A stretch of DNA of 64,000 nt. Source: Scytonema hofmannii PCC 7110 (GTDB taxonomy: Bacteria > Cyanobacteriota > Cyanobacteriia > Cyanobacteriales > Nostocaceae). Positions within the stretch are counted from its first letter, which is position 1, and every line of letters starts with the position of its first letter. The stretch covers positions 9,189,241-9,253,240 of the forward strand of contig NZ_KQ976354.1 of NCBI RefSeq assembly GCF_000346485.2, written 5' to 3'. Below the pieces are notes generated by a model, which worked only from the letters and a program-made list of their open reading frames with translations, was not told the DNA's origin and searched no databases. Positions 42,429 to 52,594 of this stretch are shown piece by piece. The translations under genes and the position numbers were made by a program.

Positions 42429-42460
42429 CTGGTCACTGGTCACTGGTCACTGGTCACTGT
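42429..42460. repeat. TCACTGG repeat joining two convergent gene ends
   Basis: Four units. The left end abuts the stop of the zinc-ribbon gene; on the minus strand the repeat encodes the last residues (TVTSDQ) and stop of rlmN. Confidence 0.9.
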
Positions 42461-43528
42461 TCTTCGCAACTGTCCGCAAGCAGCATCAGCTTCGAGACCA
42501 CGGGAGTAACGAACACTTACCGCAATTCGTTGCTGCTTGAGGACGTTGACAAAAGCTTGAATGCGATTTTCATTGGGGCGTTTGTAATCAGCTTCTTGAA
42601 TGGGATTGTAAGGAATTAAGTTAACATGGCTTTGGAATCCGCGCAGGTGTTGTGCTAACTCCATCGCGTGTTGTGGCAAGTCATTGACTCCAGCTAGGAG
42701 AATAAATTCAAAGGTAATGCGCCGTCTGGTGATTTGTACGTATTCCCGGCATTCTGCTAGCAAATCATCTATAGAATAAGAATGAGCGCTGGGAATGAGT
42801 TGTTCTCTGAGTGCTTGGTTGGAGGCGTGAAGACTCACAGCAAGAGTCACTTGCAACTGGTGCTGGGCAAATTGATAAATGCGATCGCGGATGCCAACTG
42901 TTGAGACAGTTAAGTTCCTCTGTCCGATGCCCACATCTTGGTTTAAGGATTTGATGGCTCCTATGACATTATCGGTATTGAGTAGCGGTTCACCCATGCC
43001 CATGAATACCACATGGCTGACTCGTTGCTGGAAATCTTCCTGAACTGTCAGCACCTGGTCTACGATTTCATGACGTGCCAAATTGCGCTTGTATCCGCCT
43101 TTACCAGTAGCACAGAAATCACAAGCCATTGGGCAACCGACTTGGCTGGAAACACAAACAGTCAAACGCTTTTCTGTGGGAATACCTACACATTCTATAA
43201 TTTGACCGTCTGTAAGTTTTAAAAGATACTTGACTGTATCATCAGGAGCAACAGAACGGTAGTGTATTGTTGAACGCCCGATGGGAGTTTCGGCAACTTC
43301 TGCACGCCATTGCTTGGGAAAGACAGAAATATCAGATAGCGATCGCGCTCCCTTGTGATAGATCCAGTCGTGCAGTTGCTTTCCCCTATAAGCTGGTTGT
43401 CCCTGCTGCTGCACCCAAGCCGTTAATTCCTCCAGACTTGCTCCGACAAGAGGGGGAATAGAGATAGAGGATTGTTGTGGAGTGGTATCTGTGGCGGAGG
43501 AAATTACAGAGACAGACTTAGCAGACAT
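42440..43528 (-). CDS. rlmN: 23S rRNA (adenine2503-C2)-methyltransferase
   Basis: 362 residues. Radical-SAM motif [30 protein letters not shown] and the late Cys ([10 protein letters not shown]) are all present. It methylates A2503 of 23S rRNA and A37 of some tRNAs, using two SAM molecules and an iron-sulfur cluster. The conserved protein ends at CGQLRR; the extra TVTSDQ and the stop codon come from the GTGACCA repeat. The first 25 residues are Ser/Thr-rich and variable. Confidence 0.95.
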   Translation of the reverse strand: MSAKSVSVISSATDTTPQQSSISIPPLVGASLEELTAWVQQQGQPAYRGKQLHDWIYHKGARSLSDISVFPKQWRAEVAETPIGRSTIHYRSVAPDDTVKYLLKLTDGQIIECVGIPTEKRLTVCVSSQVGCPMACDFCATGKGGYKRNLARHEIVDQVLTVQEDFQQRVSHVVFMGMGEPLLNTDNVIGAIKSLNQDVGIGQRNLTVSTVGIRDRIYQFAQHQLQVTLAVSLHASNQALREQLIPSAHSYSIDDLLAECREYVQITRRRITFEFILLAGVNDLPQHAMELAQHLRGFQSHVNLIPYNPIQEADYKRPNENRIQAFVNVLKQQRIAVSVRYSRGLEADAACGQLRRTVTSDQ

Positions 43529-43656
43529 GATAATTACGAATACGCCTTTAAAACTCTATGTTAGGCGATCGCTGTTGCTATTGTTGGAATTTGTTACGAA
43601 GAAATCCAACGTCTGTCTGAGTTCTTGTAGTGCGGGCATCTTGCCCGGTATCAACA

Positions 43657-46600
43657 TTACTTTTTCTTAGCTGCAGCAGAAATTGGTAACTGCAAATTTT
43701 GATCGTAGACGAACTGGTTGCGAATTTGTATTTCCCGTTTGGGCAACGTATCGTTGGGGTTGAGTGAATCTTGAGTAGAAACCCGCAATGTGTAGAAGCC
43801 AACAGGAACTCCATCAAGACGATAAAGACCAAAGCTATCGGTCACAGCAGACAAGACACGTGCGCCAGCACCATTGATAAGTTCTACGCTGACCTTTTCT
43901 ACTGGCTGACCTGCAATGTCAGTAATGCGTCCAGCTACACCAAATTCCGGTCTGACAGGGAAATCTACACCAGTCACGGCTGAGGATGCGACTTGGGCTA
44001 CAGCAGAGGATTTCATTAAGGAAAGTTCCACTGGTAGTTCTTCTGGTTCTAGTTGAACAACATAGAGACCTTCACGTAAATTACCCACAAAGAAGTTACC
44101 TTTAGAGTCAGTTTTAGCGGAACCAACACTTCTACTGCGGTTATCTAATATCCGAACAACAGTTCCGCTTAGATCGTAGTTCTTGTTATCGCCCTCTACT
44201 ACAAGTCTCCCAGCAATGCCCCCTTGTTCCTTGCCGATACCACTGTAACTAGCAGGAGTCACTCGTCCATTTGCAAACGATAAATCAGATACTAGAGATA
44301 CTGACAGGCGATCGTCCCCCCCGCCAAAAATACCTTTAGCTCTTGAAGGAATACCTTGGTATTCTACACGAGCAAATAAACCAGGAAGCACTCGCATACT
44401 GGCACCTACAACTGGACCTACTTCTCCATCGCTATAGGCAAGCCCTAAATTCCAACTTAGTTTGTCAAGACTGCTGGGATAGCGACCAAAACCAACAGAA
44501 TAACGAGGAGATGCATCTCCACCAAATTCAGTCCCAAAAGAAACTTGATAATCACGACCAAATTTATAGCTTAAATCAGAGATATATGCATCTCCATAGG
44601 CATTAAAAGACAGTCTTGTTGAGTCACTGGGTTGATAGAAAGCACTAAATAAATACCGACCATCAATATCAGGTCTGCCGTTTAAAGATAAAGTAGAAAA
44701 AGGTCGAGCTGAGAAAGTAGGTAATATGTAGCTAGCAGAACTACCTTCATCTTGACGACTGCGCGCAATAAACCCAAGATTGTATTTATTACTGAAGCGA
44801 TATTTAACTTCTAAACTGTGGTTGTATATTTCTTGTTTGTTTTTACTCGGTCTATATCCTTGAGGTAAAGATTGGGAATTAGCATTAATATCCAACCGAT
44901 TTAATTGCACATTTAAATCTGTGGAGTAGCCAACTTTATCACCAGAAGTCCCAACACTGGCAGAGAGAACAACTGGGTTAGCTAAACGCCAAACTAAGCC
45001 TGCTTGAGTTTGAACTGCATCTGGTACAGCTTGCACTGAACCTTCTAAAGTTAAATTATTTGATAGACCTTGCCGTAATTGATAAAAACCGACAAATTTG
45101 CCACTATCTAAAGCGCTATTAGTGTCAATTAAGTTTTGAGCTAAGTTACCACTAAAACCTAGTCCAGCTAGTTGGACATTGCCTCCTGCTGGTAGCAGTA
45201 AATCAGAAGGATTGATTCTAACAGAACGAATTTCAGAAGGAATACGCAAATTATTTCTGTCAAAAATGAGAAGTTCTATTTCATTATTTTGACCAACAGG
45301 TAAATTAATATCAAGAAATTCGTAGATTCCGTTAAATCCTACTTGTTGTTGGGCAATAACAACACCACCGACTCTCAGTTGTATAAAGCTTGCTGGAGGA
45401 ACTTGACCGCGAAGTGTTTGCAAAGGTCTGGAACGTCTCGGTAAAAGCTCAGATGCGCCATAGTTGACATTTTCAAAATACTCATTTGGTAGATTACTAT
45501 AACCAAATTGCAGCCCTGTTAAGTTAACTCCACTTAAAAGAGGATGTAACCCCAAAATTTGCTGACCTATTTGATAGCGAAACTGACCGCTGCGTTTATA
45601 GAAGAAGTATTCCGAAATATCTGGTCTGTCTTCAAAGTTATTATCAAGACGTACACGCCATAAACCTCCTGCTAATCTACCACCTAATAGGGTAGAGCTA
45701 CGAATACTAGTATCTCCACCACTATTCACCAAATCCAACTCTTGTTTAAAGGTAGAAAATACAGTACCAGGTGCTAGAAAATCAGGTATCAGTTGAACCA
45801 CTGGCGCTTGATATTGGCTGCTATCTCCTTGCCAAGGTAGGTCGGTTAGTAGTGTTAAATCAGCAGTATTTAATTCTAAATTAATTCTTAACTCTTCTTT
45901 AAGAGCAGATTGAGTAATATAAGTAATACCGTTAATTTGTTTGAGAGAGTTTGGTTGTAATTTGATAACTCCTAAAGGTGTCTTGGCTTGGACACCACCA
46001 TCAGTGCTTTCAAGTGTGATTCTGGCAAGAGTTGCAAAGCTTTCTAAAGGAATAAGAAGAGTGTTATTCTCTTGAATAATATCTAAAGTACCAACTTCAC
46101 GACCATTAATCATCACACCAACCAAAAAAGGTTCACCAGGAGTGCGAGCTAACTCAATTGCCGAAGGGCTGTGGTTACCTTGTGGTGCTTCTTTTTCGTT
46201 ATTTGTAGTTTCGTTTTGAGTGGATGTAGATGTTTGGTCTAAGGTTGAAGCTGCTATTTTCTGAGAATTTTGGTTGGAATTTTGAAGAGAACCAGAGAGA
46301 GAAAGATTAATAAGTTGCTGGACAGCTGCCAATATTTTCCCTACAGCATCCTTCTGAGCAATTTGGTTTAAAGCGTTGGTTAGTTTGTGGCTACTGGACG
46401 TTTCATGAGAACCTGTATTTGCAGGGTTTACCTTGTCTATTGGATTTGTTGATGCAGCCGCGACTGCTTGTCCATCGCTAGAGGAACTTTGAGGAGTAGA
46501 TATTGGTTGAATTCTTGAATCAGCTATTGGAAGAGGATTCTGGGTGTTTGCTTTAGCTGCAAGATCGATAGTACTTTTAAGAGAAGCCGATAGAGAAAAA

Positions 46601-47148
46601 TTGATGAGTTCTTGTACGGTTCCTAAAATTTTTCTAATAGTATTTTTCTCAGCACTTTTGTCCAAAGCTAGAGTGTTATTCGGCTGTTGTTTATTTGCTT
46701 GCTCGTGAGAAGCAGTATTAATGGAATCAGTAGCTCGCTCTTGATTGATTGTTAAGCTACTTTTAAGTGAAGTTGGTGCTGTCGTGATTGGTGCAAAGCT
46801 CTTTGCTGACTTGTGTTTGCGAAGGCGCGATTGCAAACTAGAGATACCAGAATTTTTCCATTGAGGTATGCAATCTACTGCTTTGCTTTGAGACTGAGCC
46901 GATATTTTTCTAAAAAAATCGTCAACCTGATGCGATTTTTGAGTTGATAGGGGAGTCTGAGACGATTGACACAATAATGGCTGTGCTTTTGCTGCACTGG
47001 CAATACCACTGTCTTGAGTGGAAGTTTTTGTTAACTTCTCAGAAGAAGATATTGTTTTTGTGGTCGTTTCGCCAGTATTATTCTCAGGCGGTAAAGTAAT
47101 GACTATTGGCGGGGGTACAGGTGGTAGAGCTAAGTAAAGCATAAGCAC
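43657..47148 (-). CDS. Chaperone-usher-type outer-membrane usher with long N-terminal extension
   Basis: 1163 residues from GTG 47148. About 330 residues of Ser/Gln/Asn-rich sequence come first. Then an usher N-terminal-domain-like part (about 336-430, EPFLVGVMINGREVG), a large beta-barrel region (about 440-950) interrupted near 575-645 by a plug-like domain (PASFIQLRVGGVVIAQQQV, then GIYEFLDINLPVGQNNEIEL), and two C-terminal Cna-B/carboxypeptidase-regulatory-like domains (about 978-1040 and 1066-1126). Role inferred: secretion and assembly of the subunits encoded upstream. An upstream ATG in another frame (47200) may be the original start; see findings. Confidence 0.78.
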   Translation of the reverse strand: MLMLYLALPPVPPPIVITLPPENNTGETTTKTISSSEKLTKTSTQDSGIASAAKAQPLLCQSSQTPLSTQKSHQVDDFFRKISAQSQSKAVDCIPQWKNSGISSLQSRLRKHKSAKSFAPITTAPTSLKSSLTINQERATDSINTASHEQANKQQPNNTLALDKSAEKNTIRKILGTVQELINFSLSASLKSTIDLAAKANTQNPLPIADSRIQPISTPQSSSSDGQAVAAASTNPIDKVNPANTGSHETSSSHKLTNALNQIAQKDAVGKILAAVQQLINLSLSGSLQNSNQNSQKIAASTLDQTSTSTQNETTNNEKEAPQGNHSPSAIELARTPGEPFLVGVMINGREVGTLDIIQENNTLLIPLESFATLARITLESTDGGVQAKTPLGVIKLQPNSLKQINGITYITQSALKEELRINLELNTADLTLLTDLPWQGDSSQYQAPVVQLIPDFLAPGTVFSTFKQELDLVNSGGDTSIRSSTLLGGRLAGGLWRVRLDNNFEDRPDISEYFFYKRSGQFRYQIGQQILGLHPLLSGVNLTGLQFGYSNLPNEYFENVNYGASELLPRRSRPLQTLRGQVPPASFIQLRVGGVVIAQQQVGFNGIYEFLDINLPVGQNNEIELLIFDRNNLRIPSEIRSVRINPSDLLLPAGGNVQLAGLGFSGNLAQNLIDTNSALDSGKFVGFYQLRQGLSNNLTLEGSVQAVPDAVQTQAGLVWRLANPVVLSASVGTSGDKVGYSTDLNVQLNRLDINANSQSLPQGYRPSKNKQEIYNHSLEVKYRFSNKYNLGFIARSRQDEGSSASYILPTFSARPFSTLSLNGRPDIDGRYLFSAFYQPSDSTRLSFNAYGDAYISDLSYKFGRDYQVSFGTEFGGDASPRYSVGFGRYPSSLDKLSWNLGLAYSDGEVGPVVGASMRVLPGLFARVEYQGIPSRAKGIFGGGDDRLSVSLVSDLSFANGRVTPASYSGIGKEQGGIAGRLVVEGDNKNYDLSGTVVRILDNRSRSVGSAKTDSKGNFFVGNLREGLYVVQLEPEELPVELSLMKSSAVAQVASSAVTGVDFPVRPEFGVAGRITDIAGQPVEKVSVELINGAGARVLSAVTDSFGLYRLDGVPVGFYTLRVSTQDSLNPNDTLPKREIQIRNQFVYDQNLQLPISAAAKKK

Positions 47149-47297
47149 AAAGGTTCCAATAACCAGCGCATATATAGGTTTTGAATTGTATGGAATTCAT
47201 GACCTAAGGATTTTTTAACAGCAAATTGCTTCAGAGGTGAAGTTAAACACACTCTGAAAATAAACAAAGAAGTTTAGAAATTTTAGAAAGGAAAAAT

Positions 47298-48179
47298 TTA
47301 TTTCTTAGTAGAAGTTGCAGGCGTTGTTCCTGTAGATGCAGGAACAGTGAAGGGGATACCTTGGTCAATTGGTACTCCACTTAATTCGCCGTTGATATCC
47401 AAAACGTAATTTCCTGGAGGTAGCTTTTTGGTTATTGGCATGACAACTTGACGCCGGGTACCTGCCAAAACGGGAGTTACATCTAAAACGCCTGCATCTA
47501 CGACATTTGACGGAAATTTTGCCTGAGTAATACTTGAATAAGGCAAAGACTGGGTAGTTGAAGCCCCAGGATATTTAGCAGCAGACCAAATTGCATACTG
47601 ACCCTTTACCCTAACATGAGCGTTACCCTGACTGGAAACATCAAACACTGCTCTAAGAGCATTTGGTTTAGAATCAACAGTTAAAGCGTTGAGAACACCA
47701 ACCTTTTTGATATCTCCTGAGTAACCATAAATAACAACACCTATGCGGGCAATGGTAGTAACAGCCTGGGAGTCTTGACTGTTGGATGGAATTTCTTCTA
47801 GATACAGTACAGCACGGTGTTCGCCGGGAGTGGGCTTAACTTTAGGACGAATGGCAAAGCGTATCGTCTGAGCACGACCTGGTGGGATGGTAAATCTAGG
47901 AGGCGTAAACACAATCCATTGATCTAAAGATTGCTCGCTAGATGGTATTTCTTGCAGTTTATTATCTTCACCTAGTGTCCAAGTACCAAGAGAAGCTTTT
48001 AGCTCAACTGGTTTGTTAGATAAGTTAATAACATTGATAGATTGAGTGCGCGTTTTGCCGTTGATTTCAACTTCTAAACGAGGTGGACTCACACCAATTT
48101 CGACGGGTCTGGCACTGGGCATTCCCAAGAGAAATGTTCCAATTAAACTAAGTGCTATACTTGTAGTCTTTTTTAACAT
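47298..48179 (-). CDS. PapD-like periplasmic chaperone
   Basis: 293 residues with a signal peptide (LLGMPSARP). The first immunoglobulin-like domain shows the pilus-chaperone pattern: EIGVSPPRLEVEINGKTRTQSINVINLSN, then PPRFTIPPGRAQTIRFAIRP and GEHRAVLYLEEIP. The second domain ends with a Thr-rich tail. It would hold exported subunits and hand them to the usher encoded 150 bases downstream. Confidence 0.75.
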   Translation of the reverse strand: MLKKTTSIALSLIGTFLLGMPSARPVEIGVSPPRLEVEINGKTRTQSINVINLSNKPVELKASLGTWTLGEDNKLQEIPSSEQSLDQWIVFTPPRFTIPPGRAQTIRFAIRPKVKPTPGEHRAVLYLEEIPSNSQDSQAVTTIARIGVVIYGYSGDIKKVGVLNALTVDSKPNALRAVFDVSSQGNAHVRVKGQYAIWSAAKYPGASTTQSLPYSSITQAKFPSNVVDAGVLDVTPVLAGTRRQVVMPITKKLPPGNYVLDINGELSGVPIDQGIPFTVPASTGTTPATSTKK

Positions 48180-48342
48180 AATTAATTTTTAATTTTTCTT
48201 ACACCAAATACAATATTTCCAATATTCAATCTATTGCATAAGTCAATAGTTGTCTGTTTTCATACAAAACCATTGGCAATTTTCCATCACCCCAGCATAT
48301 ATTTTGCAGGAAGTCTATTCAAGATTTACTGATAACACACTT

Positions 48343-48897
48343 TTACAGGCAGGTAGCGCTGTCCTTGCGTTTTACACAAATGGTTAGTTTTCCAGAATAT
48401 TGACTTTGATTGCCATAGTTTGAAAAATTAGTAAATTCTAAACTAAAACCTCCCTGTACAATAGCCGTATTGTTACTTGGATCTTTAGATAATGTAACTA
48501 CATCTAAGGGGTTGATTTTAACATTATTGAATGGATTTAACGTACCATTATTACCTGTTATTTCATATTTTCCTTCTACCGGTAAATCCTCTTGTTTGAC
48601 TTTCATTCTCCAAAATTGAGGTAAATTGCGAGTAATGGATGCATTATATGGTAACGGTGGAGCAAGTAAATCTTGCCCATCCATTACATAAACCTGCTTA
48701 TTCATCAATATTTCCATTTCCTGGAGTGAAGGAATAATTTTATCTGGAGAAACTGTTAGCTCGTAAAGTTGTTGTGGCTCTTGTGGTTGAGTTGTTTGTG
48801 CCAAGGCTGAAAGCTGTGGAAAGGTCAAAAGTCCCACGATTACAGCCAAGCACTGTTTAACATTGCGTTGGCGGTTCATTGTTTTAAAACTGAACAT
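48343..48897 (-). CDS. Exported protein of the chaperone-usher locus
   Basis: 184 residues from ATG 48897 (the frame is open to 48918; ATG 48879, MNRQRN, is also possible). Signal peptide with a cleavage site near SALAQ. The mature part is beta-rich (YELTVSPDKIIPSLQEM, VQGGFSLEFTNFSN) and ends SGKLTICVKRKDSATC. I do not recognise the family. Its place between the pilin-like gene and the chaperone suggests a second structural subunit or tip protein. Confidence 0.6.
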   Translation of the reverse strand: MFSFKTMNRQRNVKQCLAVIVGLLTFPQLSALAQTTQPQEPQQLYELTVSPDKIIPSLQEMEILMNKQVYVMDGQDLLAPPLPYNASITRNLPQFWRMKVKQEDLPVEGKYEITGNNGTLNPFNNVKINPLDVVTLSKDPSNNTAIVQGGFSLEFTNFSNYGNQSQYSGKLTICVKRKDSATCL

Positions 48898-49135
48898 AAA
48901 TGCAGATTTTTCGCACAAAAGTTGATAGACTGAATTCTGGTTTGGACTGGAAATTTTTATTTTGGGAAGAATTCGTAGTTGCGCTTGAGCGCAACTACAA
49001 GTCCAATGCCTAAATTCCTGGTTGCATTTGTGCTTTTTTTCAAATCCTTATTCCGAGATGACTTTTGACCTGCTTGTTATAGAAAGCAGACAAAACACCT
49101 GCACCAGAAATTACCACAAATTCACTCAAGTGAGA

Positions 49136-49687
49136 TTAAGGTTTAGCTAACGCTTCTACCCTAATAACGCCTCCCTTGTAAGTGCCTGATTGGTTAGCTT
49201 GTGATAAATCAAATGTAAGGTTAGCGCCTCCAACCAAAGCTTTAGTTAGAGTGGGGTTACCAGTGGTGTTGATAACTGCAGTAGAACTGGTCAAAGTGGC
49301 AGCTGTACCATCCACAGTGTTGGTAAGTACCTTTGTTACAGGTGTAACAGTGACATTTACCCCTGTTGAGCTATTCGACCAAACGGCAAATAGTTCCTTG
49401 ACATTTTTTACAACTGCTGAAAGGTTGGTACCTGCAGTAATATTTGGCTTAGTTTGGTCAATCAGAGTGTTACCATCTGTATCTGGAGTAGAGTTGAAAT
49501 CTTTGTCCTGTGCGCCTAAGTCTCCCTGAGTAACCTGCAACTTAACGTTTTGGAAAGTACGCAAGTACATTGTTGGTTGAATGGTAATTTCAACATTTAC
49601 GTCTTGGTTAACAGCATTGGCTGGTGCGGCAAAAATAGCGCTTCCCAAAGCAACAGCAGAAGTTAGAATGGCTAGAACTTTTTTCAT
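49136..49687 (-). CDS. Pilin-like exported subunit
   Basis: 183 residues. GAGGAG lies about ten bases before ATG 49687. The signal peptide ends PANA before VNQD. The mature protein is Thr/Val/Asn-rich and beta-type, starting VNVEITIQPTMYLRTFQNVKL and ending in a strand SGTYKGGVIRVEALAKP, which resembles the C-terminal strand of DUF4402/spore-coat-U-type chaperone-usher subunits. It is the first gene of the four-gene run. Confidence 0.65.
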   Translation of the reverse strand: MKKVLAILTSAVALGSAIFAAPANAVNQDVNVEITIQPTMYLRTFQNVKLQVTQGDLGAQDKDFNSTPDTDGNTLIDQTKPNITAGTNLSAVVKNVKELFAVWSNSSTGVNVTVTPVTKVLTNTVDGTAATLTSSTAVINTTGNPTLTKALVGGANLTFDLSQANQSGTYKGGVIRVEALAKP

Positions 49688-50762
49688 TTTAAAGTTTGCT
49701 CCTCGCGGTAGATTTTGTCAATTTTGTAAGTTTGATGAACTCTCGTTTCCTTACACATCCAAATAAATTGGATTTTAATAATGACTGTTTAATAGAAATT
49801 CCCTGGTAAGCCCGAGAGTGGATTGAAGAATGAAATTAGAAGATTATTTACAAAAGCCTTATACTTCACCTCCTACTTGAAAAACTTAAATTCTGTCACT
49901 ACGTCTCGTACTGTCATTTAAGAACAGTTTGCTAAGGTTAGCGTCTACTCTATTTTTCTCTAGGGCTATGTTGTTGCTTATCGATAAAATGTAGTAGGTT
50001 GTGACTCAAATGAACGAGACAATGTAGAAGGCTTTTCAATAAGTCTTGAAAAATGCTAGGAAGCCCACTAAAAGCATTACTGTATTTTGGCTATAAGATT
50101 TGGGAAATTTCTTTTCCCAGATCTGAAAGTTTTGACAATTTTGCCATAGTATTTGACTGAATACCCAGAAAACGCATTTTTTAGACCATCATTCTCTAAT
50201 TTATGAATTTGTAGGTTCAGTCAATTTGCTTATTGCTACAAACTAAATTCAAAAATCAAATCTGAAATGTTGTGCCTTTAGTGTTTTCTATTGTTTAGAC
50301 TACCCATAAAGTGACAAGAACATATCATGATTCAAAATTGAACATTGATTGAGTGGTAAGCTATTGTTGAAACACCTTCCAAGCAGCTTTACAAGAAGAC
50401 TTTAACCTTTTGAACTCAAAGTCAACTTCAGTAAGAATATGGAATTCTTTAGGGTACAGTGTCCAAATAATTCCGTAATGTTACTTAAGTGTTGAATAAT
50501 TAAGTTTTACTATAAAAATTAGGGAACATTAGGATGTTTACATAAGTCTAAGAATGCTCTTAAACCCCGATCTAAGCAGCAGTTTGACAACCACAGAACT
50601 ACTAACAATAAGGCAAATTACTTGAAACTGTTAATGAATGACAGTTGTGGCAGTACAGAGACCAATACTCCTACCACTAAACACTGTACGGGCGCAAGGC
50701 ATTGCTAACCACTGTACGGGCGCAATGCCTTGCGCCCCTACTAACCAATAACCACTAACATT
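49688..50762. other. Long intergenic region, 1,075 bases, between divergent units
   Basis: A+T-rich and without an ORF of note. Only the last 80 bases are recognisable: two copies of the CCACTGTACGGGCGCAA/TTGCGCCCCTAC element (50680-50745) and a CTAACCA tail reaching the ATG of the kinase gene. The promoter of the pilin-like operon should be at 49700-49900. The size suggests room for regulatory sites or a small RNA, but I see none. Confidence 0.65.
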
Positions 50763-52250
50763 ATGTTTCAAGTCACTCGTCGCCGTCTTGCCCTTTGGTA
50801 TACCGCTATTACCGCTGTACTTCTGCTGCTGTTTGCAAGTGGAGTGTATTTGTACGTCCGCAATACCTTAATTGAACGGATGGACGATACCTTAAATCAT
50901 GTGGTGGAAGTTGTAGAGCGATCGCTAGTCATTGAACCAGTCAACTCAGACTCAAATCAATTTCGCGTTAATATAGAAGCCAGTTTTCGCAACAACTCTG
51001 ACACAGTAGAAGACGATCGCATTGACCTAGAGTGGTTTAGCCCCACAGGTGAACTCCTTTGGTCTACTTTATCGCAACCCCTGAATATTCCACTACACCC
51101 CAAGAATATTCCACTACACCCCAATATGACAGGTGAGACTGTCAAAGTTATAAGAAAAGAGGACAAGCTAGCAATTTCCCCCTCCCCCCCTCACTCCCTC
51201 ACTCAGACACTCCCCCCCTCTCCCTCTCCCCCTCCCCTCCTACTTCGACAAGTCACAGAACGAGTGCAAATTGGTCGGCAAGTCTTGGGATATTTGCGTG
51301 TGAGTCATCCCTGGTTTGAAGTCACCAAACCCAGTCATCAGTTGATTTTTGACTTAGCACTGGGTACCGGATTAATGGTCATTTCTGTTGCAGCCAGTGG
51401 TTGGTTTCTTTCAGGTAAAGCCATGGAACCAGTGCGCGAGTCCTATCAACGCCTCAAACAGTTTACGGCTGATGCTTCTCACGAACTGAGAAGCCCGATT
51501 ACCTTAATTCAAACTAACGTCCAAGTTGCCCTTGCTGATTTGGAATTAGCAGAAACAGAAGGTGTAACTCCCTTTCAGTACAAACAACAATTAAAAGTTG
51601 TGGAACGACTCACACAGCGTTTGGGTAAATTAGTAAACGATCTGCTATTTCTTGCAAGGCAAGATAGCGGTATCAGCAAAGAAATTTTTTCCCCTTGTCC
51701 TCTTGATGCTTTGTTGATAGAGGTCGTTGAAGAACAACAACTGTTAGCTACAGAAAAAAATATAACTTTAACTCTAGAATTAACTGACCCACCTGCTTCA
51801 CAAACTCACCATGAGTTACTAGATAATTGGTTTACTATGGTTGGAAATTGGGATCAATTAGTGCGGTTATTTACAAATCTAATTGGCAACGCCTTGCAGT
51901 ACACTTTACCCAATGGACAAGTAAAGGTTGCCCTGACACGCATAGAAGCAACAAATCGTGTTTCTGGGTTACGTCATAGCAACGCCTATCTACAAATCAA
52001 GGTGAGCGATACCGGGGTTGGTATTCCTGCAGAAGCAATATCCCGCCTCTTTGATCGATTTTACCGAGTCGATCCGGCGCGTACCCACACGACAGGAAGC
52101 ACGCGATCGCAAAATTCAACGGGTTCTGGTTTGGGGCTAGCTATTGCTCAAGCAATTGTCCAAAACCATCAAGGTCACATTCAAGTGGAGAGTACACAAG
52201 GTATAGGCACTACCGTTATAGTAACTTTACCTATAACTCTTGAGAGTTAG
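50763..52250 (+). CDS. Sensor histidine kinase, RppB/NrsS-like
   Basis: 495 residues. First membrane helix about 9-29, periplasmic loop to about 190, second helix about 196-217, HisKA with intact H-box (DASHELRSPITLIQ), and an HATPase with N-box LFTNLIGNALQY, DTGVGI and GSGLGLAIAQ. The N-terminus (RRRLALWYTAITAVLLLLFASGVYLY) resembles RppB/NrsS kinases of cyanobacteria. The loop contains a duplicated NIPLHPK unit and a Pro/Ser tract (about 139-162) coded by a CTCCCCC repeat. No response regulator is adjacent. The repeat-rich leader reaches the ATG, so no ribosome site is visible. Confidence 0.88.
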   Translation: MFQVTRRRLALWYTAITAVLLLLFASGVYLYVRNTLIERMDDTLNHVVEVVERSLVIEPVNSDSNQFRVNIEASFRNNSDTVEDDRIDLEWFSPTGELLWSTLSQPLNIPLHPKNIPLHPNMTGETVKVIRKEDKLAISPSPPHSLTQTLPPSPSPPPLLLRQVTERVQIGRQVLGYLRVSHPWFEVTKPSHQLIFDLALGTGLMVISVAASGWFLSGKAMEPVRESYQRLKQFTADASHELRSPITLIQTNVQVALADLELAETEGVTPFQYKQQLKVVERLTQRLGKLVNDLLFLARQDSGISKEIFSPCPLDALLIEVVEEQQLLATEKNITLTLELTDPPASQTHHELLDNWFTMVGNWDQLVRLFTNLIGNALQYTLPNGQVKVALTRIEATNRVSGLRHSNAYLQIKVSDTGVGIPAEAISRLFDRFYRVDPARTHTTGSTRSQNSTGSGLGLAIAQAIVQNHQGHIQVESTQGIGTTVIVTLPITLES

Positions 52251-52594
52251 TGGTTAGTTGTTAGTTGTTAGTTGTTAGTTGTTAGTGGTCACTGGTCACT
52301 GGTCACTGATCACTGATCACTGGTCACTGGTCACTGGTCACTGGTCACTGATTAAATGCGACCCCTGACAGATAAAGGGGTGTTTCTTGTGACAGATGTA
52401 GAGCGATCGCATTACCTACTAATTTAATGGCAATGCTTGATGAAGTAAGCCATAAATTCAACATATAGCAGTTTTGTACAACTACTTTGAGATTCTCGTT
52501 GACTTTCCAAGTAGTTTTGCAAACTGCTAGTTTATTTTTGGCAAAAATGACTTCAAATTCAATGCCTTAAAGACAATGCATGAAGGAGGGTTAG
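52251..52594. other. Intergenic region with repeats
   Basis: TTAGTTG units (52250-52285) are followed by TGGTCAC units with TGATCAC variants (52287-52351). The remaining 240 bases hold no gene and should include the promoter of the DUF2267 gene; GAAGGAGGGTTAG precedes its ATG. Confidence 0.7.
52287..52351. repeat. TGGTCAC/TGATCAC heptamer tandem repeat
   Basis: About nine units directly behind the kinase gene. Confidence 0.9.

Noticed and set aside
49688..50762. Possible small RNA or hidden gene in the 1-kb gap
   Set aside because: No ORF, no convincing promoter-terminator pair and no conserved structure that I can see by eye.
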